DNA of 64,000 nucleotides, taken from Neomegalonema perideroedes DSM 15528 (GTDB taxonomy: Bacteria > Pseudomonadota > Alphaproteobacteria > Rhodobacterales > Rhodobacteraceae). Where the stretch lies: contig NZ_KB893654.1 in the NCBI RefSeq assembly GCF_000374145.1, positions 330,221 through 394,220 on the forward strand. Direction: 5' to 3'. Positions 44,713 through 53,428 of the stretch are shown here, one piece after another. The notes beneath the pieces were generated by a model, which was given only the letters and a program-made list of their open reading frames with translations, had not been told where the DNA came from and did no database searches. Numbering within the stretch: the stretch's first letter is position 1; each line of letters opens with the position of its first letter. The position numbers and the translations under genes are program-made.

Positions 44713-45669
44713 TCAGGCGAGGAAGCTCTGGCGACGGAAGATCATCGCGCCGAGGGCGGCGAAGATGAAGCCGAGGCCGCCGGGAACCGGAACCTGACCG
44801 CCCGAGCTGCTCGAGGAGGAGCTGCTGGAGGAGGAGGACGAAGAGGACGAGGAGGAGGACGACGACGAGCTGCTGGAGGAGGAGGAAGAGGACGAGGAGG
44901 ACGAGCTGCTGGAGCTGGTCGGGAAGGGCAGCTGCACCGTGCCGTTGATCACGTCGTTGCCGCAGGTCTGGCTCCACTGCACCTGGAAGAGGTCGCCGAG
45001 GACGCCGCCGTCGTTGAAGGAGAAGGTCAGCGTGTCGCCGAGCACCGAGGACCAGGTGCCGGTCCCGAGGACCTCGACGTTGCGGTAATTGTCGATCTGG
45101 TCATAGACCGTGCTGCGGTTGCTGCCGGTGCCCAGATTGGCGTCGGTGATCTTCAGGAAGCGCACCGTGCCCGAGGTTCCGCTCGGATTGGGCTCGATGT
45201 CGAGGGCGTAGCTCCAGCCGGTCATCGCCGAGGTCTGGCCGACGGTCTGGGGCGCGCCGAAGAGCAGGTCGCCGTAGCCGATGGAGCTGTTGGCGCGTCC
45301 GGCGAAGGCGGTCTTGATGCTGATGCTCAGCATGCCGTCCGAGGCGCGGGTGGCGTTCAGCGAGTCGATGCCGTAGGTCGAGGCGTTGCCATAGACGTCG
45401 GCGTTGCGCTGATAGGGCGCGGCGGGGCCCCAATAGGTGTCCTGAAGGGTGAAGCTGCTGACGATCGAAGCGCCGCCCGAGGAGGAGCCGCCGCTCGACG
45501 AAGAGCTGGAGCCGCCGCTCGACGAAGAGCCGGACCCGCCCGACGAGGAGCTGGAGGAGCCGAAGATTCCGCCGAACAGGCCGTCGAAATCCAGCACGGT
45601 GGCGCTCGAGGCGCCGGTCGACGCGAAGGTCATGAAAGCAGCCGCAGCAAGGGCGCGCCAGGTGTTCAT
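44713..45669 (-). CDS. Poly-serine protein with PEP-CTERM-like sorting tail (paralogue 2)
   Basis: This 318-residue paralogue of the preceding gene shares the signal peptide (MNTWRALAAAAFMTFASTGA), two early Ser/Gly blocks, and the core with SSFTLQDTYWGPAAP, SLNATRASDGMLSISIKTAF and CGNDVINGTVQLPF. About 38 consecutive serines separate the core from the tail QVPVPGG-LGFIFAALGAMIF-RRQ. Both signal and tail are kept while the serine tracts differ in length, in line with a common surface-sorting route. The conserved core Cys is single. It has its own terminator and upstream region. Confidence 0.82.
   Translation of the reverse strand: MNTWRALAAAAFMTFASTGASSATVLDFDGLFGGIFGSSSSSSGGSGSSSSGGSSSSSSGGSSSGGASIVSSFTLQDTYWGPAAPYQRNADVYGNASTYGIDSLNATRASDGMLSISIKTAFAGRANSSIGYGDLLFGAPQTVGQTSAMTGWSYALDIEPNPSGTSGTVRFLKITDANLGTGSNRSTVYDQIDNYRNVEVLGTGTWSSVLGDTLTFSFNDGGVLGDLFQVQWSQTCGNDVINGTVQLPFPTSSSSSSSSSSSSSSSSSSSSSSSSSSSSSSSSSSSSSSGGQVPVPGGLGFIFAALGAMIFRRQSFLA
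44804..44916 (-). repeat. Serine-codon tract in paralogue 2
   Basis: About 38 Ser codons mixing AGC, TCG and TCC. The use of both Ser codon families (AGC and TCN), which are not one mutation apart, argues that serine itself is selected. Confidence 0.85.
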
Positions 45670-45870
45670 CTCATCATCTCCCGCAACTTGCGCCGTTTTT
45701 GGCGCCGCGATCTGGTTTGGCGGGTCTGGAGCAATAAGCGCGCCAGTCGCGCCCGCCGTCCTCGCCGTATGACGGGAGAGAAAGCAGATTCGGCGCCAAA
45801 CCGCGGCCCGGGGGCGAAAATCGCCCGTCGGAGCCCGTCAGAGAATGTCGAAAGGCCCCGGCGGCGGCTC

Positions 45871-45897
45871 TTGACCGGCCGCGGGGGGCGGTCTAAC
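45871..45897 (+). promoter_or_regulatory. Candidate promoter of trmFO
   Basis: TTGACC and TCTAAC are separated by 15 nt of GC-rich sequence, 30 nt before the ATG. The short spacer resembles that of the tRNA-Thr promoter in this window. Confidence 0.35.
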
Positions 45898-45926
45898 CCC
45901 TTGGAGGACCAAGGAGGATCAAGATA

Positions 45927-47297
45927 ATGAAGCCTGTGCGCGTGATCGGGGCCGGCATGGCCGGATCGGAGGCCGCCTGGACCCTCGCCGAGGCGGGCGT
46001 TCCCGTGACGATCCATGAGATGCGTCCCGAAACGGGCACGGCCGCCCACGAAACGGACGGTTTCGCCGAATTGGTCTGCTCCAACTCCTTCCGCTCCGAC
46101 GATCACGAGCATAACGCCGTGGGTCTGCTCCATGAGGAGATGCGTCGGGCGGGCTCTTTGATCCTGCGCATGGCCGACGCCCACGCCTTGCCTGCGGGCG
46201 GGGCCTTGGCTCTGGACCGCGTCGCCTTCTCCAAGGCCGTGACCGAGGCTCTGACCTCTCATCCCCTCGTCACGGTGGAGCGCGGCGAGGTGAAGGGCCT
46301 GCCGCCTGAGGATTGGGACAGCGTGATCGTCGCCACGGGGCCGCTGACTTCGCTCGGGCTCGCCGAGGCCGTGGGGGCTCTGACGGGCGAGGCGAATCTC
46401 GCTTTCTTCGACGCCATCGCCCCCATCGTCCATTTCGACACAATCGATCTGTCCAAAGCGTGGTTCCAGTCCCGATATGATAAGGGCGAGACCGAAGAGG
46501 AGCAGAAGGCCTATCTGAATTGCCCGATGGACCGCGCGCAATACGAGGCCTTCATCGCCGCGCTCATCGCCGCGCCCAAAGCCGAGTTCCGCGAATGGGA
46601 GAAGAACACGCCTTATTTCGAGGGCTGCCTCCCCATCGAGACCATGGCCGAGCGCGGTCCCGAGACTCTGCGCCACGGCCCCATGAAGCCGGTCGGGCTG
46701 ACCAATCCCCATACGCCGGGCGTGAAGCCTTGGGCGGTGCTCCAGCTGCGCCGCGAAAACGCGCTGGGCACGCTCTATAATCTGGTCGGCTTCCAGACCA
46801 AGATGCGCCACGGCGCCCAGCTGGAGGTCTTTCGTCTGATTCCGGGGCTGGAGCAGGCCGAATTCGCGCGGCTCGGCGGGGTGCATCGCAACACCTTCCT
46901 GAACTCCCCGAAGCTGCTCGACGGCGAGATGCGGCTGAAGCTTCAGCCGCGCCTCCGATTCGCGGGACAGGTCACCGGCGTCGAGGGCTATGTGGAATCG
47001 GCGGCCATGGGGCTTTTGGCGGGCGCCTTCGCCGCCGCCGAGCGTCTGGGGCGGCCCATGGCGCCGCCGCCGGTCGAGACGGCGCACGGCGCTTTGCTGC
47101 ATCACATCTGCGGCGGGGCCTCCGCCGAGCTTTTTCAGCCGATGAACGTGAATTTCGGCCTGTTTCCTCCTTTGGAAGCCGCTCCGCGCGGCAAACGCGA
47201 AAGAGCCAAAGCCTACACGGAGCGCGCCAAGGCGGCTTTCGAGCTTTGGCGTTTGTCGGCGGGCTTGGGCGGAGAGGCGCGTCTGGAGGCGGTCTGA
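45927..47297 (+). CDS. trmFO: Folate/FAD-dependent tRNA (uracil-54) C5-methyltransferase
   Basis: TrmFO makes ribothymidine-54 in tRNA using methylenetetrahydrofolate and FADH2. The 456-residue GidA-related flavoprotein has an FAD motif [20 protein letters not shown] at the start, [20 protein letters not shown], the conserved [11 protein letters not shown], and [15 protein letters not shown]. The C-terminal domain contains [23 protein letters not shown] 45927 follows AAGGAGGATC. It lies between the poly-serine gene and pal and has no functional tie to either. Confidence 0.96.
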   Translation: MKPVRVIGAGMAGSEAAWTLAEAGVPVTIHEMRPETGTAAHETDGFAELVCSNSFRSDDHEHNAVGLLHEEMRRAGSLILRMADAHALPAGGALALDRVAFSKAVTEALTSHPLVTVERGEVKGLPPEDWDSVIVATGPLTSLGLAEAVGALTGEANLAFFDAIAPIVHFDTIDLSKAWFQSRYDKGETEEEQKAYLNCPMDRAQYEAFIAALIAAPKAEFREWEKNTPYFEGCLPIETMAERGPETLRHGPMKPVGLTNPHTPGVKPWAVLQLRRENALGTLYNLVGFQTKMRHGAQLEVFRLIPGLEQAEFARLGGVHRNTFLNSPKLLDGEMRLKLQPRLRFAGQVTGVEGYVESAAMGLLAGAFAAAERLGRPMAPPPVETAHGALLHHICGGASAELFQPMNVNFGLFPPLEAAPRGKRERAKAYTERAKAAFELWRLSAGLGGEARLEAV

Positions 47298-47449
47298 GGG
47301 CGGAAGCGCCTGAAAACCGTTGCGCGGAAGACGCCTTTGTGAAGCAGAAGCGCGCGAGCGCGTCCGCGAAGGGGTTGATGCTCCTTCGGGCGGCGGGTAA
47401 GTTTCTCGTAACCTGTTTCAGGAAACCACGTCCCTCTGAGGAGCGATTC

Positions 47450-48367
47450 ATGCGCGGCTTTTTTTCCCGCAGCGTTATTCTGTCCTGCGCCGTTCTGGCC
47501 CTGACCGCCGGCTGCGCGACGAAAAGGCCGCAGACCGGCACCTCGACGAGCGCCACTGAGCTGGGCGCTTTCGGCCCCGGCGGCTTCCCGGGCGATTCTT
47601 CCGGTCTGGGCGGCGTCGGTTCGGGCGTCGGCGGCGGCTTGGCCGACGGCGCCGCGCCGGGCGGCCTCGTGATCGGGCCCGACGGCCAGATCGTCGGCGG
47701 CGGCGGCCTCGGCGGCGTCGGCGGCCAGAGCGTCGTCGGCCCGGACGGCCGCGTCTACGATCTCGGCGGCGGCTCCTCCAGCCCGAGCCTGCTCGGCCCG
47801 AGCGTGGTCGGCGGCGGCTTCGGCGCGGGCGGCGGCCTTGGGGGCGTCGGCGGCGGTCTGGGCGGCGGCGCGGGCGGCCTTGGGGGCGGCGCGATCTATA
47901 ATCCCGACGGCTCTCTGGCGGGCGGCGGATTCGGCGGCGGCGCCGGCGGTCTGGGCGCGGGCGGAACCTCGGCGGGCGGCTACAGCTTCCCCGGAGACGA
48001 CGGCTCGGCGCAATATTTCGCCGTCAACGTCGGCGACCGCGTGCTCTTCGGCTACGACAGCTCCGATCTGGACGCGCCGGCCCGCGACATCCTGCAGCGT
48101 CAGGCCGCCTGGCTGAACCTGCATCCGAACGCCTCCATCGTGATCGAAGGCCATTGCGACGAGCGCGGCACCCGCGAATACAACCTCGCGCTGGGCGCCC
48201 GCCGCGCCAATTCGGCGCGCAGCTATCTGACCTCGCTCGGCGTGGCCTCCAGCCGCGTCGAAACCATCTCCTACGGCAAGGAGCGCCCGGTTCAGGACTG
48301 CAACAGCGAATCCTGCTGGGGCCAGAACCGCCGCGCCGTGACCGTGGTGCGGTCGGCGGGCTTCTAA
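47450..48367 (+). CDS. pal: Peptidoglycan-associated lipoprotein Pal with Gly-rich insert
   Basis: Pal is the outer-membrane lipoprotein of the Tol-Pal system and binds peptidoglycan through its OmpA-like domain. The 305-residue protein has a lipoprotein signal with lipobox TAGC near residue 19. A ~130-residue Gly-rich region at ~45-180 has GLGGVGGG-type repeats. A complete OmpA C-terminal domain follows: FGYDSSDL, IEGHCDERGTREYNLALGARR and GQNRRAVTV. Typical Pal is ~165-180 residues, so the Gly-rich segment is the difference. ATG 47450 follows TGAGGAGC; a longer frame from 47246 overlaps trmFO and is rejected. Confidence 0.92.
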   Translation: MRGFFSRSVILSCAVLALTAGCATKRPQTGTSTSATELGAFGPGGFPGDSSGLGGVGSGVGGGLADGAAPGGLVIGPDGQIVGGGGLGGVGGQSVVGPDGRVYDLGGGSSSPSLLGPSVVGGGFGAGGGLGGVGGGLGGGAGGLGGGAIYNPDGSLAGGGFGGGAGGLGAGGTSAGGYSFPGDDGSAQYFAVNVGDRVLFGYDSSDLDAPARDILQRQAAWLNLHPNASIVIEGHCDERGTREYNLALGARRANSARSYLTSLGVASSRVETISYGKERPVQDCNSESCWGQNRRAVTVVRSAGF

Positions 48368-48582
48368 GGCCGGGTTGTGGCGCTGGGGCGACAGGTCGCG
48401 CGTTTTCGCTCCATGAGGGCGCGCGACATGCTTTCGCCCCATTCCGCGCAATGATTCCTAAGAGGCTGATGGGGTAAAACGGGCGTCGCGCGCAGCGGAG
48501 CCGGCTCGGAGCCCTCCCCCCGGAGGGCCTCCCGACGCTTCGCCCTCGGCGTGACGAAGCTTGCGTACTGGAGACTGACACG

Positions 48583-49686
48583 ATGATCCCCGGCCTTGCG
48601 TCCCGGCGCCGCCCCGGCCTCATCCTCATGATCGGGGCCTTCACTGCGGCCTTGTTCTCTCCTCCGGCGCCCCGAGCCCAGCAAGTCTGGACAGGCGCGC
48701 CGCCCGTCGCCAATCCCATGCCGGTCTCCGGCGACCTCAACGCGCGGCTGGAGGGGATGGAGCGGGAGCTGCGTCGTCTCGGCGGCGAGATCTCCCGTCC
48801 CGAGCTGGACAACGCCGTGACGCGCCTCGCCCGCGACCTTGAGGCTCTGCGGGCGGATCACCGCCGCTTTCAGGCCGACGTGGATCGTCGTTTGCGGGAT
48901 CTCGAAGCCCGCGCAGGCGCGCCCCGCGCCGTCTCGGCGAGCCAGCCCGAGCCGATCCGCCCCGAGCCGATCCGCATCGATCCGCCTTCCGCTTCGGGCT
49001 TCGTCGTGGAGACGCGTCCGCCTTCCCCGCCGCAGATCGGCCTTGCGCCCGCGCCGCCCATCGGCTTCGGCGCGCCGGTCCTGCGCGACGAGCCCCCCGC
49101 CATGCCCGTGATGGGGCTGGAGGGCATCGAGGTCTCCGCGCCGGGCGTGCGCATGCCGGTCGCGCCGCCGCCGAGCCTGCGCGTGCCGACCATGGTGGTC
49201 GACGCCGCGCCGGATCTCGGGGATATGGACATCGTCATGTCTCCGCCGCGCCCGAGCCTTCAGCCTGCGCCTTTGCGGCCCGCCGCCGCTCCGGCGGGGG
49301 CCTCGCCGCAGAGCGATTACGACGCCGCCCTGCGTCTTCTGGAGACGGGCGGCGCGGATCAGGCTCTGGAGCTCTTCGGACGCATCGTCGGCGCCGCGCC
49401 CAATGATCCGGTGGCGGGCTCGGCCCAATATTGGATCGGCGACATCCATTTCCGCAAAGCCGAATACGACCTTGCGGCCCGCGCCTTCCTCGATTCCTTC
49501 CGCCGCTGGCCCGAAGGCCCCAAAGGCCCCGAGAGCCTCTTGCGGCTGGGCATGACCCTCGCGGCCACCGGCAAACACGCCGAAGCCTGCGCTGCCTTCG
49601 CTCAGGTCTCCGCGCGCTATCCCGGCGCCGCGCCGGACGTGCTCGGCCGCGCCCGGATCGAGACGCAACGCAATCAGTGCTCCTGA
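48583..49686 (+). CDS. cpoB: Tol-Pal system protein CpoB/YbgF
   Basis: CpoB coordinates peptidoglycan synthesis with outer-membrane constriction. The 367-residue protein has a signal peptide (~residues 10-31) and an N-terminal coiled coil at ~45-105 with leucine heptads (LEGMERELRRLGGEI; VDRRLRDLEARAG). A Pro-rich linker at ~110-240 contains several PEPIRPEPIRI-like repeats. TPR-like repeats at ~245-365 include YDAALRLLETGGADQALELF and SAQYWIGDIHFRKAEYDLA. It follows pal as usual, with a 215-bp gap, and its stop overlaps the proposed tilS start. Confidence 0.9.
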   Translation: MIPGLASRRRPGLILMIGAFTAALFSPPAPRAQQVWTGAPPVANPMPVSGDLNARLEGMERELRRLGGEISRPELDNAVTRLARDLEALRADHRRFQADVDRRLRDLEARAGAPRAVSASQPEPIRPEPIRIDPPSASGFVVETRPPSPPQIGLAPAPPIGFGAPVLRDEPPAMPVMGLEGIEVSAPGVRMPVAPPPSLRVPTMVVDAAPDLGDMDIVMSPPRPSLQPAPLRPAAAPAGASPQSDYDAALRLLETGGADQALELFGRIVGAAPNDPVAGSAQYWIGDIHFRKAEYDLAARAFLDSFRRWPEGPKGPESLLRLGMTLAATGKHAEACAAFAQVSARYPGAAPDVLGRARIETQRNQCS

Positions 49687-51002
49687 GGCCCGAAAGGCCG
49701 GAGGAGGAGGGCGCAGGGGATCCGCTCGCGGAGCGCCTGCGCCTTCGGCTTGAATCGCTGGAGCCCGCGCCGGGGCCTTTGGTCTTGGCGGTCTCCGGGG
49801 GCTCGGACAGCGCGGCGCTGATGCGTCTGGCGGCGGCTTCGCCGCCGATCCGCCGCAGGGTGGCGCTGGTCGCCACTGTGGACCACGGCCTGCGCCCCGA
49901 AAGCGCCGCCGAGGCCGCTCAGGTGGCGCTCTGGGCCGCCGAACTCGATTTTCCCCATGAGATTCTGATCTGGCGCGGAGACAAGCCGCAGGGCGATCTT
50001 TCCTCCCGCGCCCGCGCCGCGCGCTATGATCTTCTGCGCGCCGCCGCCGAAGCGCGGGGCGCCGCGCTGGTCGCGGCCCACACCGCCGAGGATCAAGCCG
50101 AGACCTTTCTGATGAATCTCGTCCGGGGCTCAGGGCTTCGGGGGCTGGCGGCGATGCGTCCGCGCAGCCTGCGGGGGGGCGTCCCGCTGCTGCGGCCTTT
50201 GCTGGATCTCGGGCGCGAGGAGCTGCGCGCTTGGCTGAGGGCGCGGGGCGCGCCTTGGATCGAGGATCCTTCCAATCTGGATCTGCGGCGCCTGAGGCCG
50301 CGTCTGCGTCAGGCGGCGGCGCTTCTGGAGGGCTTCGGCCTGAGCCGCGCCCGGCTTCTGGAGACCGTGGCCCATCTCGCCCGCGCCCGCGAGGCTCTGG
50401 AGGCGGCGGAGGCGGCTCTGGCGGCGGAGGCTCTGACCGGGGGGCCGCTCGGCGAATCGCGCCTGAGCCGCGCGGCTTTGGCCGAGGCTCCGCGCGAAGT
50501 CGCCTTGCGGCTCTTCGCGGAGATTCTGCGCCGGGCGGGCGGCGCCGAGCATCCGCCGCGCTTCGCCTCTCTGGAGCGGGCTTTCGATCTTTGGATGGGC
50601 GGGGGGCTCGGGGGCGGGATTTCTCTGGGCGGGGCGCTGCTGCGGCCTCTGCCGGGGGGCGGGCTCAGCCTCTCGCCCGAACCGGGACGGACGCCGCCGC
50701 CCGAAGCCCTCGCGCCGGGAGAAAGCCGCCTCTGGGCCGGGCGCTGGCGGGTGACGCTCGCGCCCGACGCGCCGCAGGGGCTCGAATTGGCGGCGCTCGG
50801 CGCTCAGGGCGAGGCGCTTCTGAAAGCCGCCGCCCGCGAAGGCTGGAGCCCGCCCGAGGTCTGGCGGCTCGCGCGGCCCGAGGCGCGCCGGGCCTCGCCC
50901 GCTCTGCGGCTGGAGGGCGCGCTCTGGGCCGTTCCGGCCGCCGGATGGGGCGCGCATAAGGCCAAGGCGGTTCTTGAGGATCGCCGAGACGCTGGACGAT
51001 GA
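49677..51002 (+). CDS. tilS: tRNA(Ile)-lysidine synthetase
   Basis: TilS converts C34 of tRNA-Ile(CAU) to lysidine, which gives AUA decoding. The 441-residue protein has the PP-loop LAVSGGSDSAALM near residue 38, VDHGLRPESAAEA, the AHTAEDQAETFLMNLVRGSG motif and a long, Ala/Leu-rich C-terminal region. No ATG precedes the PP-loop at suitable distance. GTG 49677, overlapping the cpoB stop by 10 nt, is the best start, though without a strong ribosome site. ftsH, its common downstream partner, is replaced by DUF2842 and YfgM-like genes. Confidence 0.9.
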   Translation: MLLRPERPEEEGAGDPLAERLRLRLESLEPAPGPLVLAVSGGSDSAALMRLAAASPPIRRRVALVATVDHGLRPESAAEAAQVALWAAELDFPHEILIWRGDKPQGDLSSRARAARYDLLRAAAEARGAALVAAHTAEDQAETFLMNLVRGSGLRGLAAMRPRSLRGGVPLLRPLLDLGREELRAWLRARGAPWIEDPSNLDLRRLRPRLRQAAALLEGFGLSRARLLETVAHLARAREALEAAEAALAAEALTGGPLGESRLSRAALAEAPREVALRLFAEILRRAGGAEHPPRFASLERAFDLWMGGGLGGGISLGGALLRPLPGGGLSLSPEPGRTPPPEALAPGESRLWAGRWRVTLAPDAPQGLELAALGAQGEALLKAAAREGWSPPEVWRLARPEARRASPALRLEGALWAVPAAGWGAHKAKAVLEDRRDAGR

Positions 51003-51027
51003 ACGCCGCGCCTGATATGCGGCGCTC

Positions 51028-51237
51028 ATGACCAGACGTTGGCGCATCTTCGCCGGATCCATCCTCATGATGGCCTATATCGCGGCTTATTCTCTGATCG
51101 CGGCCTTTGTGGTCGGCGCATGGGAGCGGCCGTCCCTCTGGGCGGAGCTGGCGCTTTACGTCTTTCTCGGAATCGTCTGGATCCTGCCGCTGAAGCCCCT
51201 CTTCAAGTGGATGGGCCGGGGCGCGCCGGATCTCTGA
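51028..51237 (+). CDS. DUF2842 small membrane protein
   Basis: This 69-residue protein has two membrane helices (ILMMAYIAAYSLIAAFVVGA and LALYVFLGIVWILPLKPLF) and the end KPLFKWMGRG that I associate with DUF2842, an alphaproteobacterial family of unknown function. It lies 26 bp after tilS and 18 bp before a YfgM-like gene, probably in the same transcript. Confidence 0.85.
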   Translation: MTRRWRIFAGSILMMAYIAAYSLIAAFVVGAWERPSLWAELALYVFLGIVWILPLKPLFKWMGRGAPDL

Positions 51238-51254
51238 AGCAGGATAGGGCGCAG

Positions 51255-51911
51255 ATGGCCACGGACGGCGATAGTTTCATCCATGAGGTGAGCGAAGAGC
51301 TTCGGCGCGACCGCATGTATCGGGTCTGGCGCCGTTTCGGGCCCTGGCTGATTCTGGCTTTGACGCTCTTCGTGCTTTGGTTCGCCTGGAGCGAATGGAG
51401 CAAGCACCAGAACCGCCGCGCCGCCGAAGCGCGCGGCGACGCCTACGCCGCCGCCGTGGCTCTGCCGCCCGGCCCTGAGCGCGTTTCGGCTCTGGAGGCT
51501 CTGAGCCGTCAGGGCGGCGGGGCCGCGCCCGTGGTGCTGATGCGCGCGGGCGGGATTCTGCTCGAGGAGAAGGACGCCGCAGGCGCCGCCGCGAGCTTCT
51601 CCGCCGCCGCGCGATCGGCGCAATTGCCCGAGAGCTGGCGCGAATTGGCGCGTCTGCGCGCTCTGATGGCCGAGGCCGATTCGAAGCCCCCGGCGGAGCT
51701 GCTCGCCGCTCTGGAGCCTCTGACCGCCGAAACCCAGCCTTGGCGCTATTTCGCCCGCGAGCTGAAGGCCATGGTCCAGATGCGCGCCGAAGACTTCCCG
51801 GGCGCCTCCGCCACGCTGGAGGCTCTGGCTTCGGCGGAGAATCTGCCTGGCGGCATGTCCGCCCGCGTGGAGGCCATGCGCCGCGCGCTCGGCGTGGTCG
51901 AGGCGCCCTGA
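51255..51911 (+). CDS. YfgM-like tetratricopeptide membrane protein
   Basis: This 218-residue protein has a cytoplasmic N-terminus (FIHEVSEELRRDRMYRVWRR) and one membrane helix near residues 32-50. The periplasmic Ala-rich helical region follows the YfgM/TPR_21 pattern. YfgM-type proteins associate with the SecYEG translocon and PpiD. It precedes bamB, which is the conserved order. ATG 51255 is in the middle of a longer open frame; upstream sequence belongs to the DUF2842 gene in another frame. Confidence 0.85.
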   Translation: MATDGDSFIHEVSEELRRDRMYRVWRRFGPWLILALTLFVLWFAWSEWSKHQNRRAAEARGDAYAAAVALPPGPERVSALEALSRQGGGAAPVVLMRAGGILLEEKDAAGAAASFSAAARSAQLPESWRELARLRALMAEADSKPPAELLAALEPLTAETQPWRYFARELKAMVQMRAEDFPGASATLEALASAENLPGGMSARVEAMRRALGVVEAP

Positions 51912-52084
51912 GGCGAGCTTTCGGCCGCCTTTGCGGAACGCGCCGCGCGAGTCTCGCCTTTCGGATGGTTTTCAGAGTAAGATGGCGAAACGCGCGCGTC
52001 CGGTTCGGGTCTCCGGCCGGAGCGGCGCGGGATTTCGCGCCTTTCCGGGGCTGTGCGAGCCCCATGATTTCGAGGAGTAGGCCC

Positions 52085-53380
52085 ATGAGCGCCTCCGCTT
52101 TCCGCATCACGCTTCAGGCCGCCGCCGTGGCGGCTCTGCTCGCCGGATGTTCAGGGGGCGGAGGGGGATGGTTCGGCGGAGAGCGGGAGACGCCTCTGGA
52201 AGGCGAAAGGATCTCCATCCGCGCCCCGGCGCCGCCGCCCTCCATCGCGGGCCGCGCGCCCGCGCCCTCCGCGCCGGTCGCCAACGCCGAATGGAGCCAG
52301 TTCAACGGCGGATCGGCCCGCGCGGGCGGACATCTGGCGTTGGCCGCCGATCCGGCGCCCGCTTGGCGGCGCTCCATCGGTGCGGGCGGCAGGCTGGCCG
52401 CGCCTCCGGTGGTGGCGGACGGACGCCTCTACGCTCTGGACTCCGGCCTGAATCTGACCGCCCTTGACGCCGGATCCGGCGCGGATCTCTGGAGCGTCGG
52501 GCTGCGCCCCGAAGGCGACCGCGGGTCGGGCGGGCTCGGCGGCGGTCTGGCCGCCGAAGGCGGGCGGGTCTACGCCGCCACCGGCTACGGCGAGGTTCTC
52601 GCGCTGGATTCCGCGGGCGGGCTGCTCTGGCGCGTCTCCGTGGGGGCGCCGGTGCGCTCGGCGCCTGCGGTTTCGGGCGGGCGCGTCTACGTGCTGACCC
52701 GCGCCGACGAATTTCTGGCTCTGAACGTCGCGGACGGCTCCGTGGCTTGGCGCCGTCAAGGCTCTTCGGGCGGCGCCAGCGTCTTGGGCGGCGGCTCGCC
52801 CGCCGTGGCGGGGCCGGTGGCCCTCGCGCCTTTCAGCTCCGGCCTGTTGTCGGCCTTCATGGCGGCGGACGGGCGTCCGGGCTGGGAGATCTCGACCCTC
52901 TCCTCCGGCGCGACGCGCGGCGCGGGCGTGGGCGTGGCTTTGCCTCAGGTGGCGGGCGACCCCGTGGTGGTGGGCGAAACCGTTTACGCCGGTTCGCGGG
53001 CGGGCGGGCTGGTGGCGGCGAATCTCCGCACCGGCGAAGCCGAATGGCGCCGCGAATTCGCCGTGGAGCGTCCGGCTTGGCCTGCGGGGAGCGTGCTTTA
53101 CGTCGCCAGCGTCGACGGGCGCGTCCGGGCGCTGGATCGGGCCACGGGCGCGACGCTCTGGGAGATCGATCTCGGCGCGGGCGGCTGGAGCGGCCCGGTT
53201 CTGGCGGGCGGACGCCTGCGGGTGGCCTCGGCGTCCGGGCGTTTCTTCTCGCTCGATCCGCAGACGGGCGAGCCGCTCGGCGAGATGCAGCTGAGCCGAG
53301 GCGCGGACGCCGGGCCTGTCGTGGCGGGCGGAACGCTCTACATTCTCTCCAACGACGGAATGGTTTCGGCCTATCGCTGA
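52085..53380 (+). CDS. bamB: Outer-membrane assembly lipoprotein BamB
   Basis: BamB is the beta-propeller lipoprotein of the BAM complex. The 431-residue protein has a signal peptide with lipobox LLAGC at about residues 18-22, followed by a Gly-rich stretch. The propeller shows PQQ-like blades (LYALDSGLNLTALDAGSG; VYAATGYGEVLALDSAGG; ALDRATGATLWEIDLG). The end, GGTLYILSNDGMVSAYR, is typical. In related genomes der usually follows bamB; here hrcA does. The 173-bp gap to the upstream gene may hold its own promoter. Confidence 0.93.
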   Translation: MSASAFRITLQAAAVAALLAGCSGGGGGWFGGERETPLEGERISIRAPAPPPSIAGRAPAPSAPVANAEWSQFNGGSARAGGHLALAADPAPAWRRSIGAGGRLAAPPVVADGRLYALDSGLNLTALDAGSGADLWSVGLRPEGDRGSGGLGGGLAAEGGRVYAATGYGEVLALDSAGGLLWRVSVGAPVRSAPAVSGGRVYVLTRADEFLALNVADGSVAWRRQGSSGGASVLGGGSPAVAGPVALAPFSSGLLSAFMAADGRPGWEISTLSSGATRGAGVGVALPQVAGDPVVVGETVYAGSRAGGLVAANLRTGEAEWRREFAVERPAWPAGSVLYVASVDGRVRALDRATGATLWEIDLGAGGWSGPVLAGGRLRVASASGRFFSLDPQTGEPLGEMQLSRGADAGPVVAGGTLYILSNDGMVSAYR

Positions 53381-53428
53381 GCGGCGCGCCGCCGCGGCGA
53401 GGCCGCTTGAGGCGAAGGAGCGCCGCGC

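Noticed and set aside
45666-47105. 479-codon open frame antisense to trmFO
   Set aside because: trmFO is certain and has a good ribosome binding site; the antisense product is shadow-like in composition.
53381-53428. CIRCE element before hrcA
   Set aside because: No TTAGCACTC-N9-GAGTGCTAA-like dyad is visible here or before grpE.
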